From positions 19,894,304 through 19,958,303 of the forward strand of contig OZ234496.1 in NCBI GenBank assembly GCA_965153455.1: a stretch of 64,000 bases of DNA. The letters are read 5' to 3'. The DNA is from Sphagnum compactum. Lineage: Eukaryota; Bryophyta; Sphagnopsida; Sphagnales. This document shows, piece after piece, positions 1 to 13,787 of the stretch. The position numbers were made by a program, and so were the translations under genes. Position 1 is the stretch's first letter. The number at the start of each line of letters is the position of its first letter. The notes under the pieces were generated by a model. That model had not been told where the DNA came from. It searched no databases and was given only the letters and a program-made list of their open reading frames with translations.

Positions 1-355
1 TGGTTTCATTTGACTTCGTGTAAGGCATATATATATATCCACACTTTTTACAAAGAATCAATGGGTTGGCAAGTAGGGTCACAGATTTTGAGTGTGTCCC
101 ATTTCACCTAGATGCTCTCAACTCCCTTGACCTTTGGGAGGTAGTTAGTGACAATGAAGAGAAGTTTGTGTCTGTGGCAGCTTGTATACAACCTCACTCA
201 CTACCATGGGTCAGTGAGGTTGCCTGGGTTGCCTGTTTGACTACTGGTCCTTTTGACTACGTGGGTATGGAACAAGGAGCAGGACATTTAAAGTCAAAAG
301 AATTCATCTTGCACGTCCTACAACCCCCCCTCCCCCTACAAATTGTGGAGTCCTT

Positions 356-519
356 TGCATGTTGACACTTGCAAACTTCGTAGGCGGATGCTTAACAGAA
401 GATGCTAGATAGCCCCTAACAAGCCTGTGCAAGACTGTGCACGTTGACACTTGCAAACTTCACAGTGGGGTGTTTAATGGGATATGCTATATTCTCTAAC
501 CAGCACTATCTGGGTGCAA
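356..519. repeat. Two-copy tandem duplication, ~82-bp unit
   Basis: Two adjacent units (356-437 and 438-519) share the segment TTGACACTTGCAAACTTC and then stay alignable with substitutions (TGCTTAAC / TGTTTAAT, GATGCTA / TATGCTA). No coding function is evident. An open frame of 99 codons over 66-365 has no recognisable domain and I do not call it a gene. Confidence 0.6.
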
Positions 520-3500
520 TACCTTGGGCAATTCAATGTAGGGTTTGAGAAATGTGGTGCAAAATATTAATCAAATGCTATAGAGGGTCACATTGTTGTA
601 AATATTGAGATGTAGGTTGCTGCTTGGCACTATAGTTCTAACTTCCTTCAGATCATGAGTTGCAAACCCAACAAGCAATAGCAACACTTTTACTTCTGAT
701 CCTTGTTATGTAAGACAAGTGTTGATTGTGGAGGACATGATCCGCACTGTGCACAGAAGAACAGTGCAATGCTCGAAAAATAGGCTCTGGACAGAGCTCA
801 TTATGGACTAGATAAGCATTTATGGAGAGGGGGGCTACCAAATGTGCAATGCTGCTGCTGTCGTGGCTCAGCAATTGCTGGGGACAGGAGACCCATTGAT
901 AGCCCCCCTTTCCATAAATGCTATCCCGCATAATTGTAAACCTTCATGTGTGTGAATGAAGAGTTTTATAATCTTCTTATAAATTTCAGAAGATTAAGAA
1001 GATTATTTTATTCAAAAGTCAGAATAATAATAATAATAATGGAGATTTTTGTATTTGGTTTTCAATATGTATTATATAGCCCAAAGTATAGAAGGGTGGT
1101 TAGACATACATTGTCCTTCATATCTGGTTTATTGCCAGATTTGGCTAAATGTTCCTAGAGATGACCCTCGCTTTTTCTACATATTCTTATGAATGATTAC
1201 CACTTTAGTTGCAGAAAAAATTTGCTTAAGAAACCACCAGTCCACTCTTGCCATGAGATTAGTGATTTTATTTTCTTTTAAATTCACCAAAGTGCAAGCC
1301 AAGAAAATGACGGGAAACACCAAACCCAAAATTTGAAAATAGCTATATGTTAGTAATGGAGATCGTCTAAAGTTCAAGTTGTGTAGGGATGAGAGATCAC
1401 CAAGAAAATTATCATCCAAGGCCATTTGGTCATTTGGCACAATTTGGGTTGTCAAATTTGCCAAAAAAATGTTTTCCTATGGATGATGTTTGCCCCTGTG
1501 TAGTAGACGTAACAATTACAAGTTATAATTGTTGGGGATTCAAGAGTTGTGAAATCAAGGTTTTTTTTCTTCAATTCATGAGGTTGGAGGACTGACAATG
1601 CTGCACAAGAGGACTTAGTCAAGTATGGCTACATGTTAGAAAAAAAAGTAGAATTTTACTGAAACCCTATTATATGTTGGCAAGTTGTAAAAACTTAGTT
1701 TTAAAATGGTAATTTTGACCCCTTTTACCTCAAAATGTGATGAATTTGAGGGTATTTTTCCCCAAAAGTCCTACATAGGAGTCGAAGGCCTTTTTTTTCA
1801 CCAATTGGTGATATTTTGCCAATAGAAAAATGATAGTGAAAATGGAAGCCAAATCTTGGACTCTAAAGTCTTAACCTTCATTCCTAACTTGTAAATTGAT
1901 GAGTTCTTTCAAATTGCACAATAGGCTTATGAATCCTTTAAAGTTGTAGCTTGCAACTTGCAAGCTGGTTGCTTCACACTCACAACCAATATCACCCTTT
2001 GCTCTAGTACACTTTGTACTTTTCATGTTCATGTGCTTCCAGCTTGCAACAATTTCAACCAAATTTCATGACATTCACATTGTTCAATAATGATCACATT
2101 TGCAAAACATTTTTTGAGAGCATTTAAGTGTTTGAATGAAGGTTAAAACTTTGAGTTGTAATTGTTTTGAAAAAGAAATTGAGCTTTGCATAGTTCAAGT
2201 TTGAAGTTACAATGTGCCGCATGCACATTGTAACAAGCTACATCATACGGTTTGGAGCAATGAGCCTTGCAACATTTTTTTTCCATTAACAACATGAACA
2301 CTAAGCATGGTCGCATGGTGTTGTAATGGAATGATGAGTTTGCACTATCGGGGCCCATGGGTGGGTGAGTTTGAATAGCCCTTGATTTGTTGAAAGGCAA
2401 TGGATCATGGGTGGCTATTGTGCTACAACACCTAGAACAAGTGCAAAAACTCAATAGGTCATGGTGGGGGGTTGTTTAATGTTGTGCTGCAACACCTCAA
2501 GTACCTGAATCAATCACAATGGGTGGCTATTGCATTGCAATGTCTAGTTCCTAAACCTTCAACTTGCAAGCCCAAGCCTAGTGCAATGGAAGGTCATAAT
2601 TCCAAAATTGAGATTCCACAAGTCACAAATTCATAGCCCATGACAATGAGCAATGATTTTTAAAAAGTTCAATTATTCAAGTTTTCAGTTTCAAATTAAT
2701 TTTCAATTTTCGATATAAATATGTGAATTGACATGGTCTTAAACATTGAAATTTGAAGGCTTGACTTGTGAGTTTAATAGGTTTGATCATTGATCTTCTT
2801 GATAGATTTTTTGTTTTTTTTGTAAGGTTGTCATGTCCCCATTAAAACCTCTAGATTTCAAGTACAAGGCCTTATTTGGATCTAAAATTTCTATTCCCAT
2901 TCTTGAGCAGTCTCCCCTTCAAGCACATGTAAGGGTTACTAATCTTGGCAATGTTGTTTCATCAAATAATATTATTGTTACAAATTTCGTAAATTTGGAA
3001 CACATTGTGCTTTAAATCAAAGAATTTATTTTGAACAAGTAGAAATATGAATTTGAAAAAACGTTCTAAGACAATTGGGTAGCATGGTTGTCATGGGTTG
3101 AATTTTTAATTGACAATGATGGTTTACTAACCTACATGAGGTGTAAAATTTATTCCAAAATTGAAAGTAGAAAAAAACTATTAATTTTCAAACTTAATTT
3201 TTGTTGAAACATGTAGGTAGGCAAAAAGCCACTTTTATTATGCTAAGGTGAAAGTTGGGGAGTTTTATAAGAGCTAAAAAATGTCAACACATAAAAAATG
3301 AGGTTTAGTTTGCCAAATCCCATGTGATTATATTCTACAAGTTATTGTCCATCAAGATTTGAAAGTTAATGTTACCAAGTGAATATCAAAGATTTAACAA
3401 AGCAAAATGAAGATGGCTAATTAGTTGGACAAAATTAATACATTTCATTAGTTTGATTTTCAAATTACTTTTGGAAGGAAATTTAGACTAAGGATATAGT

Positions 3501-3869
3501 TCTGAAATTTGATGATGATTGGGAGATGGTTTTGTTTTAATACACATAAATGGACTTAAAGAATAATTGTTGGAAAGAGAATAGAAATGTGTGCAATATT
3601 TAGTTTACAGTTCTATTGGGCTATGAACCATAGATTTTCGTGTTTTTCATTTTTGATTTCGTCACTTTAAATTACAAATGTTTGATATGTTCAATTTCAA
3701 GTAAAGAAGACATATAATATTAATGAGAAAACAATGAACATACTCTAAAATTGTGTTGTTCTTTAAGAGAATCATGGAACTCTGATCACAGATTTTGCTT
3801 ATCTAGGATAATTTAGAATTTAGAAAATAAGGTATTAGTAATTGTAATAAAAAAACCATGTGAATACAA
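520..3869. other. AT-rich intergenic DNA, no recognised gene
   Basis: Short open frames only, none with a recognisable motif. The stretch holds the fold-back repeat listed at 815-922, an (AAT)n microsatellite at 1022-1040, a partial copy of the dispersed motif (AGATTTGGCTAAAT) near 1137, and locally repeated GGGTGGCTATTG segments around 2400-2540. It is probably decayed transposon sequence. Confidence 0.6.
815..922. repeat. Fold-back inverted repeat, 23-bp arms
   Basis: The arm at 815-837 (AGCATTTATGGAGAGGGGGG then CTA) is the reverse complement of 900-922 with one mismatch, separated by 62 nt. It could be a tiny MITE-like fold-back or a template-switch scar. No flanking target duplication was found by eye. 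Confidence 0.6.
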
Positions 3870-5160
3870 TCAATAGATATAATTGAATGAATGGAAACAA
3901 TAAATTATTTGTGTTGTAAGTATTATTGAAGGTATAAGTTGAATTGTTTTAAATAAACAAAAAATAATTCTATGTAAAATTTATGCCTACCAATTAATAA
4001 GAGAAAAGTTGTGCACTTTGCTATCATTTTGTACTTGTTAACCCATGGGAAGCATATGATAAATTTTGAAAACATCAGCATTCTTCTTAAGTTGATGAAG
4101 ATCAAACATTGCCCTAAAAAACATTGGTGTGACAATTGTAGTTGGGGAATGCCTAAAGTTTTACACCATAGTAGTCATGCAAGCTACGGAGTTTGTAGTG
4201 CATAAATTAATTATGTGGTTTTGTTTTATGATGAAATGACATTGATTGATAACCAATCTTGGTTATCAATCTATGTGTACATTATTTAGAATTGTTCAAA
4301 GGTCTCCATGTTATTGTCCTTGGAACATGTAATGGAAGGTTCTAATCCAACCAACTTCAAAATGGTCATCGTACAAGCTCTTTTGAACAATGGTGGTATG
4401 CAAAATTATGATGTATTTTCTAGGAGGTATTTGTCTTTTGGCGTTGAAGGGGATATTGTTTTGGAAGGTTGTCACACAAGTATTACCATCCAAAGTCAAG
4501 CTTAGTTTGTTTTCTTTATGATTGGTGTCCATTGTATGGCACACTAAACAAACTTGGCTATCCAAACCCTTTTAAATTTGCCCATTGTTAATCATTTTAT
4601 AGTCATTTTATAAGCATTATTCCAACTTTCTAAATAAGCATTTAGAACTAACAAAAATAGTGAAGATCATGGAAATTACATTCAAGGGTTTGAAGATTTC
4701 GAACAATGTTAAGACTCGTTAGATTTCTATGTTGAACCCATTCAAATAATGTTGTGAAAGTATTGTTCATTATTGCTGAAGATGGCACTAAATAGTTCAA
4801 AAAATGAAAGTCTTGATTCCAATTTGGAATTATCAGGTAATGTTGGAACACTCTTGGGCCTTACATGCCATACCTTATTTACATGTTGTGAATAACCTTA
4901 TTAAGCAAGTTACTTAGGCCCATGGCATCTAATTTTTAATTAATTTGATGCAAGTAGTTGAACTAGGTGAAGCCAAGTTGCACAAGATGTTCATGGATCC
5001 AACTATTACCTTCACTTTCAATTCATTTATGTCATTTCAAAAAAATTCCTAGGGGGACATTGAGTGTTAAAGTTCTACACCACCTATGTCAAATAAGATA
5101 CTATTTTGGAGGAGTATATGTAAGGAAGTTTTTTCCATGTTTTAAATTTATTAAATAATT
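3870..5160 (+). pseudogene. Decayed hAT-type transposase (zinc-finger/KIAA1586-like family)
   Basis: Conceptual translation across several frames, with stops and small frameshifts, follows the core of plant hAT-like transposases in order: a RKVVHFAIILYLLTHGK block at 4002-4052, CPKKHW near 4112, YDEMTLIDNQSW at 4227-4262, a LLSLEHVMEG block from 4311, SFGVEGDIVLEG near 4437-4472, and GVHCMAH near 4524-4544 followed by a stop and TNLAIQ. A weaker region about 4655-5150 resembles the later helical part (NVKTR, ISMLNP). In the family the first catalytic Asp lies in CDE(V/M)T and is kept here (4230-4232). The second, in GADG, is Glu here. About 190 bp at its 5' side (3870-4060) recur inverted at 42706-42880. 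The gene is certainly dead; the family assignment is by recalled motifs. Confidence 0.65.
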
Positions 5161-8100
5161 TTCTAGTATGCACACATTTAAGCCATATTAAATCGATTTT
5201 TTATTTTTTTTTCTACACTGAATTTTGAAACCTTATATTTATTTAAGTTTTTAGTTTGAATATTTGATCAAGAAAGACAATTTTTGGAAATTTTTGTATA
5301 GAAGAGGACAACATTATCAAAAACATTATTGTAGATTTTCCATTAGTTCACATCTTTTGCAAACAAAAAAACCTTATGCATGACCTTATGTCATTGAGGC
5401 TTGATACCACAAGTCCATAGTGTACATACTCTCTTCAAATCTAGAGTGAATGTATGAAGGGAAAACACAAATAATATATTTAAAGTTGGTGATTCATCAG
5501 GCATGGGCATACATTTCATGGAAGCAATTTAGGCACACATTCTATGGCCACATTGCAAGATTGTGATGTCTTTTAATAAATCAAACAAGTATTACAAAAG
5601 GAATGATCATATGAATTGACAAACTATTCAAGATTCACCAACAAATATTCCCTAATGAACAAAATCCAATTTCATTTCATATAATTTCTTTCACAAACAA
5701 TTATAATTAAATATTATAAAAAACACTAAGAATATTATGCACAAAAGTTTGCCAAATTCCAAATTAAGTGTTGTTTTAGTCCATATATTGTGGTGCATAA
5801 AAGGAACACCTCAAAGCATACATGGCAATTATGATGCATAAACTTTTCAACAAAACAGTGTCCACTTTACAAGGCAACAAAGTAAAAACAACTTGCAACC
5901 AACACATCAATATTTTGAGGAATGACTATAGCTATTTCTAACATTAATCAATGAAAGTTATCACATTTTTGGCATGTCACAATTTTCATTTTCACTAGGA
6001 AAATGAAAAATAGGTCCATTCACAAAAAAAGGAGCCACAAGTGCCAAGGTTAGAATCCTTACCAAGGACCACATTTTACACATGTCCTGCATGGATTAAT
6101 CTATTAAATACCAAAACTGTACTTTAAATGTAATTTTTGGGACTAAATATTAATATTGAGACCAAACATGACCCATATTATAAATAAAATTATTTTTTTT
6201 GCATGAGAACCTAGATTATAAACAAATGTACATTTTTTTTTAAAACCATGACTATAAATTTTGAACCTTTTTAACCATTAAAGACCTTCAAAATAAAAAT
6301 TAACAACATTCGTTAAAGGATTTGATACATATGAATTTAAAAATATAGACACATGTGGCCCTTCTTATGAACCATAATAGAGCCCATAATAAATTTGATC
6401 ACATTTGGTGAACGTTTGAATAACAAAAAACATGTTCAAATTTTATAGTCCTTAAAAGAACCATGTCAACAAGTGTTTTGTGTATGACAAGGACTCTAAT
6501 AACATAATGAAATGACTCCAAATTTGTAGGATATCAATTTCATGAATTAACAAGGAAAACCCCAAAATATGAACAAATGATTCATTATATATAATTATTG
6601 ATGATTTTTCAAATTATTAGAGGTGTACTTTTCAATGTAATCAACAAGTGATTTGGCCACTATGAATGGACCCAAATAACCTACCAATATTATTGATCTG
6701 TGAATACTGTTAATTGAAATAATAATTATTAACATTATTTTATTTAATAACCTATAACTAATACTTAAAATATGTGATATATATGATGTATTTTTCTGTT
6801 TGTTTTATAATACTAAAGGTTAAAGCATACCCTATATTTAAATTGGTTTTTAGAATTAAAATAACCCTAGTCTAGAACCAATTAAATTATAATTGTTATT
6901 TGACAATAATATATGGCACCCTATGAATTTACTCACATATTTTCTAATTTAAAGAAGAATACCCCCCCAAGAACTCTTGTGGATGGTAAGCATGAGACCA
7001 TTTTGATGAAGTGGATTATCAATTTCAATAGTAGGATTAATAACAAATGGCATATATGCCAAACATATTGCATATGGGTGAAGGCTTGCAATTCTAACAA
7101 AAATTTGACATGTTATGTGATTAGTCTACCTATTTTTTACCACATTGTGCAAGGTGTGAAATTCCAATGCATGGATATAACAACAAAATTGGTTAAAAAG
7201 TTACAAGTTTGATTTCCACAACATGTGATCAATGAAACATAAGATATTGTTGCCCCCATTTTAAATACTTGTGAATTGTGATGAGTCTTCTAATAATCAT
7301 CTAAATGATGTGAAATTATTATTTTGATCCCCAAAATATATGCAAGTTGAAGAAGTTGAGCAAATGGTTCAAGGTGCAAACGAGATATCACGAGCTGGAG
7401 CTGCCCCCTTGGGTGATTGCTTATTGGGTGTTTATTCTAAGATATTTTTGGAACCTTTTCAACAAAAGTCTTTAAAAAAGTCTTGAAAAATATTTAAAAT
7501 TTTCATCACACTATTATGTTATGGTTTACATAAAAGTTTTTGCTAAAAATATGTCATTGTCAAAAAAATTCAAATCCATTTACAAGTCCTTTTATTGCTT
7601 AAAAACATTGGTTACAATGTTTACAAAAAAAAATTGGGTATTTTTCATTCATTAAATCGATTTCAAACTTTAAAGGTATATATACCAATACATTGAAAAT
7701 AACATTATGTGAAAAAAATTTCATTTGGATTTTATTTATTTTTATTCAGAAGTTAGATACACAAAACTAAGCACTGGTTAAAACTCGTTGTGTATGCATT
7801 AATGTGACTGCAACCTTAACAAACTTTTTTGTGCATTTTACTTGGATGTCTAAAAAATTCATGTTCAAGATGATGGTGAAAAATAATGTGCAAGTGGTTT
7901 TGAGCCTTCCTAATATTATCAATCCTTTCAATAAAATGTGAAGGGGTGAATGGATGGTTAAGTGGTTCATTTTTGGCAAATAGAGACTCCATACAAGTTC
8001 ATAGCAAGTTTTTTTTTTAAATGGTCAAATGGACATGGTTGTAAATTTTTAAGATTTCAATATTGTAATCTTTGATTACCAAATGTTCACCCACCTATGA

Positions 8101-11100
8101 AACCTTTTAAACCTAACTCAAAACCTATATCAAAAGTCATTAATGTCACTTGGCATGGTGGATGCCACTTTAAAATCCTAAAAGAAAACCCTTAAATTTC
8201 ATATGAATGAAAACCAAAATAAAGATTTTAAAACATGTTCATTAAGCACAATTATTTTGGAAAATGAAAAGAAATCCATTTTATAAGGACTTTTGAAAAT
8301 AAGGTTCAATTTTGACCCTTGAAAAGTTCATAACTACCCTTTGGTTAACATTTTAAGGGAAAAAAATTCACATTTGATTTTGTGACTCATTTTTCAAAGC
8401 ATATTTAATCACTATAAATAATTTGGAATGGAATTTAATATGAATTGTTCAATTTATTAATAATCCAGTCCATCAACCAATTCATATTTTTGAAGTTCAA
8501 TCATTCATTATTAGTAATGAATGCATTTTCAAAATCTAGGTTTACAAATGTGTTCATAATCATCATGTTAATGTACAATCAATTTTTAATTGATAAGTTC
8601 AAAACTATGTTATTTGCCACAAGCATTTAAGCACAATGCACCTTGCAAAAATGACCATTGTGACACCAAAAGTGAAACCATTCAACTATGCAATCACCTA
8701 GATGTTGATCATAGATTCTTTTCTCATTTCTTGCAATATTTCAAAATATGTTTAATTGGCTTATATTTCCATGATCAAAGTGTTGGTTTCCCTGAAGGAT
8801 GAACAAGTGTTTAATAACTTGAACTTCATTAAATTTAGGATCCAGAATTGATTGATTGATCACTTGGATTGGTCTATTTGCACGTTTGGGCAAACTTTTT
8901 TACCATGGACAAATTTCCTTATGGTGAAGCAATGTGCATTTGACAATTTGAAAAACATTAATATGTTTTGAATGCTTGAGGTTGCAACCTTGACCTTTAA
9001 ACCGTTTTTTGGCAACTATAGGTTATTGTCTTCCAAATGCTTGTAAACATTGGATTTTTTATGTTTATATTTTAACAATGATTCAATGTGGCTTTGGCAC
9101 TTGGATTTTAATTGCAAATACAAAAAAGGGCAATGTTTCATTGCCCTTTGTTGGTTTACCCATGGGCTTGGGGGCAAACTAATAAAAAAAATTGAAAATA
9201 CTTGAGTAAAAATATAGAGTGCAATATATTGGTTGTTGGGTAAAAATTATAAGTTAATTAGTTGAAATATAGGGTACATTTTATTCAAATAATCAATTTA
9301 ATTATAATATATGGTATGTAATAATCTGAAATAATGAATTATAATTAATTTAAGGTGACTTATGTATTAATATATATATAGATAATAATAAGATTTAAAA
9401 AAGGCCGGATAATTATTTACTACCCCCTAAAAATGGTCATTTGATGCACATAGATCCCAAACATTACATGAAGTGTCCCCCAAGCCCATGGGTAAGAGAC
9501 TTCACATTGGAGTTGGGTTTGGGCATAAAATTTTGGCTCAAACTTGACTTAATGTGTGAGTGCCATATGTAGTGTTGTGTGCCTGCATGGGATGTGCATG
9601 TTGTATAAAAGTGCATGCATTTAGATGAGAAGTATTTCAATTAAAAATTTGAACTTGGCATGAAGAGCAAATTCATTTCGTGATGACCTATTTGTTTCCA
9701 TGATCTCAAGTAAACTCCAATGGTTTCAACTTTGGCCCTTCCCCTTTTGTTCTAATTAAGAGTGTTACTAACATATTTACCTTAGGTAGACATTGTGTTG
9801 CAATGCATGGGCACTCCACGCACAATGTACATCCACATACATTAGTTGTAACCAATTTTTCACATCTATTTTTTTAATGTGTAACCACTTTTTTTAGAAC
9901 AAAAGACTTTAATTGCCAAAATATTTTATCATTGTCCATAGCATGTTGCCAACAATATTCACATTGATAATTGCCAAATACACATTTTTTTAAAAATCAC
10001 AATTTTTTTCTTCTGGGCTTGACATTTTCACAAAATGCACAACTCTTTTGTTTCCAAGGTTGCAAATAGTGCAACTTTTGGAAAAACAAAAAAACCATAA
10101 AATAAAAAATCCCTTACATGAAACTAGTTGTTTTTGCTTTTAAATTTTGTGATGCAGCCATAGTGGTGATATTCCAAAACATATTCTCCTTAATTGGTGA
10201 CACATTTGTAGAGGATCATTAAAACAATAGCTAGCCAATAGCTAGCTCACAACTCATAGAACTATGGTGACAATCTCCCCCAAAAAGAAAAAAATGGGCA
10301 AAACTAGGCACAAATTAACAAATTTGTGACAGAATATTTGTTTTGTTTTTGAAGTGATAGAGACTACATGAGACCTAGGCCAACAACAGAATGTAAATCT
10401 CTAGATCTTAATACAGGAGGAGCATCTCGATGGGCAGCAATAAAATGGCAATATACATACACAAAACTTTGGATGAAGTACAACCTTTAAGGAAGCCTTA
10501 CATGTATTATGTATGAGTGTCAAAGCAAGATGAAAGTCATTCATGATTTTCACTATAAATTGGTCATTCATGATTTTTGGATTGTGGAAGAGTGTGTTTG
10601 TGCTACATTCTGGTAAAACCTTGTTGACAATACTTTTGTTTGTGAGTGCCACTTCATTGGCATGTATAGATACTACTAAGTTTAAAGGCTGGTGGAAAGA
10701 ATCTAGTGATGGGTCCACCATCAAGCTAAAGGATCAAATCATGTTTGTCTTCCAAACCAGGAAAAGAAGAGAGGGACCCAATGAACAAAATCAATTCCAA
10801 CAAAAGATCAAGGCCCAATACTACTGTGGGCAATAGGACAAGTTTTGTCATAAAGCTTGATTCATCAACCCACTCACATTGAGCAATTGAGAAGGCCGTG
10901 TGTCATCTTGTCAATAAAGCTCCAAATTGCACACTATTCGCTCCAATATCTGTGGGCAATTTTAGTCTTGAAACAACCCAAGAATTGCAACTGGATTGTC
11001 CCACCTTCTTTATGGGGAGTGCTGGATTCCTGGTGAACAGAACACCCAAGTATTCCCTTGTTTCTAAATCGTTGCGCATCTTCAATGCCAACTAGTCTCA

Positions 11101-11269
11101 AAAAAGGTTTCAGGATTTCAAGTGCCTTTTGTTGGACACATGCCGCACCCACACAAGCAAATACAGATTTTAGAGAGATTCCTAAAGCACGGGGTGAAAT
11201 TTCATAGTGTACTTGAAGGGTACTTTGTATCCATGAATATCCTTCCACGAAAAGAGGCCGGATATTATG
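5161..11269. other. AT-rich intergenic DNA, no recognised gene
   Basis: Very AT-rich. Open frames are all about 110 codons or shorter and none carries a motif I recognise, including the overlapping frames around 10400-11330. A segment near 7545-7690 resembles one near 54285-54380 (shared AAATATGTCATT and AAAACATTGG), so it is probably part of a dispersed repeat. A partial copy of the dispersed motif is at 10147-10172 (TTTGTGATGCAGCCATAGTG). Confidence 0.55.
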
Positions 11270-11360
11270 CCTACTCCTCAAGAGTGGGAGAAAAATTATG
11301 CCTTCTTGTAGTTTAAGATTGCAAATATGCATAATTTTTCTCCCACTCTTGAGGAGTAGG
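11270..11360. repeat. Perfect 31-bp inverted repeat (hairpin), 29-nt loop
   Basis: Bases 11270-11300 and 11330-11360 are exact reverse complements over all 31 positions (left arm begins CCTACTCCTCAAGAGTGGGA). In this heavily mutated background, zero mismatches imply a recent origin or correction. No protein domain surrounds it. Confidence 0.9.
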
Positions 11361-11426
11361 TCTAAGAACCTCTTAAACCCTCCCCTGCCTCCTTGCTCTT
11401 ATGTTAAGCTTTCATGATAACCTTTG

Positions 11427-11573
11427 CATGGTGCTTTACAATAGGTAAAGCCCTAGGGAGCATGGTGCTTACAATAGGTAAAGCCCTAGGGTGCATGGTG
11501 CTTTACTGTAGGTAAAGCCTTAGCATTTTGGTGTGTGGTGCTTTATGGTAGGTAAAGCCCTGGGGTGGGATAC
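11427..11573. repeat. Tandem repeat, ~35-45 bp unit, four copies
   Basis: Four copies of a GCATGGTGCTTTACAATAGG / TAAAGCCCTAGGG unit with small differences (TACTGTAGG, TTATGGTAGG). The unit length varies because the third copy carries about 10 extra bases. It lies just right of the 31-bp hairpin. Confidence 0.8.
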
Positions 11574-13787
11574 ATTCCCAAAACAAGGGGATGGACTCAG
11601 CTATCGCCTTGTCTGAGGCCCCTTATTTTAGGTATGCCCTCACCCTATGGCTTTACTTTACACTTTCAATGTTTCCAATTGACATCAACTTCAAATTCAT
11701 AGTATTTCCCATTTGGTCGAGCTTGGAGGAAGGGAGTGGAGACCAAAATAAGATGAAGAAAATTCTAAGACTCTATGAAGAAACTTTATGAAGTGTATGA
11801 TGGACTCTCTTTGTTAGGGATGACATTATTTGACACTACTTGTTTCCATGTAAGTCACTAAACATGCATTAAGATTTTTATAATTGATTTAAATACACAA
11901 TTTAAATAACTTAGCTCATCATTCACAGATGAAATTTATATATGATAGTCCATTTCTCATTCATGATACATGAAGCTCGTTCATGTATGTCAATTTTTCA
12001 TTGTGAGCAACAAGCTAAATTAAATTAAATATTTTAAATAATTGTAATAAGTGTAATTTATTTTTATATTAAGATAAGTGTTTGTTTTGTTTTGTGATCA
12101 CACGTTAACCCTTTCAAACCAAGGGCCTTTGTTGCACTTTTGGTACCATTAGAGAGCCACCAAGAAGGCAATGTGCAGGGTCATCATTCGCAAATTTTGG
12201 ACCAACAAAGTGACAATTATTGAATTTAGAATTATTACTCAACCAATCGAAGCCTTGTGGTATTGGCTCTTTTGTTTGCCATTTTACATCCCAAACTTTA
12301 ACACCTTTTCAAATTCAAAGCCTAAACACTTGGGACCAATGACATTTGAGTTCACACTTGAACCAATAAGATCATTTCACCCAATTTATCGCCCAACTTA
12401 TTTTGAACTTGAGTCATTTCAGGGTCCAATCTGCTTCAAATTGAGCCCACATTAAATTGATCTACATGTCTAAAGTCCCCTAAAGCGAGACTATCAAGAC
12501 AAATACGAACAATGAATAATTTATTTATTTTGTATCCAATGGGTTTGAGCTCATCTCACATTTGAAATCACACTAATATTCAACTCAATATCTTCCTTAA
12601 CATTTTTTTCCACTTTGGTAGTTTCTAACCCATAAGGACTCCATCACACTTGTGCATTGGCATCTCTTTTGCAACCAAAAAGGAGAGAGGATCCAAAGAT
12701 AAACCCTTCATATTTCTTTACAATTCTTCAAGAAAATAAACTTGTCCATGCCAAATCCTATTGTAATTTCTTTATCTTTGTCTTGGCCTTTACTCCTCCA
12801 TGTAGGATCCAATATAATAGTAGCATAATGCACCAAGCTATGTTTAATAATCATTCAAAGATAAATAAAATTTCACTTCCTTTTCCTTCTCTCCTAACAT
12901 ACTCAGATCTATTTCTTTGAATTTTTTAATCAAATGATGTAGATGCTCACAAAACTTTACTAATATCTGGTTTGGTTAAATCAACAAGGTGAATAAGGCA
13001 AGAAATTGGTTCAGTCATTATTTGTGCTTAAAAAACCAATTTTCTGCAGTGTTTTCTTTCTTTTAAAATTTTTGTGATCTAGCTGAAGTGGTGATGATCC
13101 ATAAAATGATTTAGCCAAATCTGGCTAAAAACATAATATTAGAATATATATATATATAAGCACCCTTCTATATTTTTGGCAACCTACGGGAACTTAATAA
13201 AGCTTGGAATTTTTTAAATTCTTATAAACAATCGGAGTTTGGCAACTAGAAAAGCCAAAAAAACTTGTTTTTGCCATTTTGAAAAAAAAAAAAAAAAAAA
13301 ACACTAACTTGTGGAAATTGTCAAAAATTAGCATTTTAATTTTTCTAACATATTAGACTACATAAAGATACTCATTATACATCTTTCTCATTCGATACAA
13401 CCCATTCTTTCCACTCTAAATTTACCACCATTTGCTTAAATGGAGACTTTATTTTCAAAAGCCTTTCCAACTTGATGAATTAGTGTTAAATTTTGTTTCA
13501 CCATTCTTTAATATGTCCAACAATTTTTTTTCCTTTTTCATACAAAATTCCCTATATAATATTTGGCATTTATGATGATTAGTTATAAATTGACTTCAAT
13601 TCTTAAAGTATCAAGTTTCACTTATTCTAACAATTCATGTTTTTTTAAATAAGGTCTTTCCCAAGGGCTGCACATCCATTTTACACAATGTGAAAATATG
13701 TTTCCTCTAGTAGATATCCAATTCAATTACAAGTAGTTGTTTTATTTGCCATTATCTTAACAACCTTAAAATCCCCATTTATTTCGT
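11574..13787. other. AT-rich intergenic DNA, no recognised gene
   Basis: No supportable coding region. Contains a copy of the dispersed motif at 13073-13121, a short TA run near 13147, and a run of about 20 A near 13281. Confidence 0.55.

Noticed and set aside
10898-11332. Overlapping frames of 62-132 codons on both strands
   Set aside because: No recognisable protein motif on either strand; the longest runs into the 31-bp hairpin arm.
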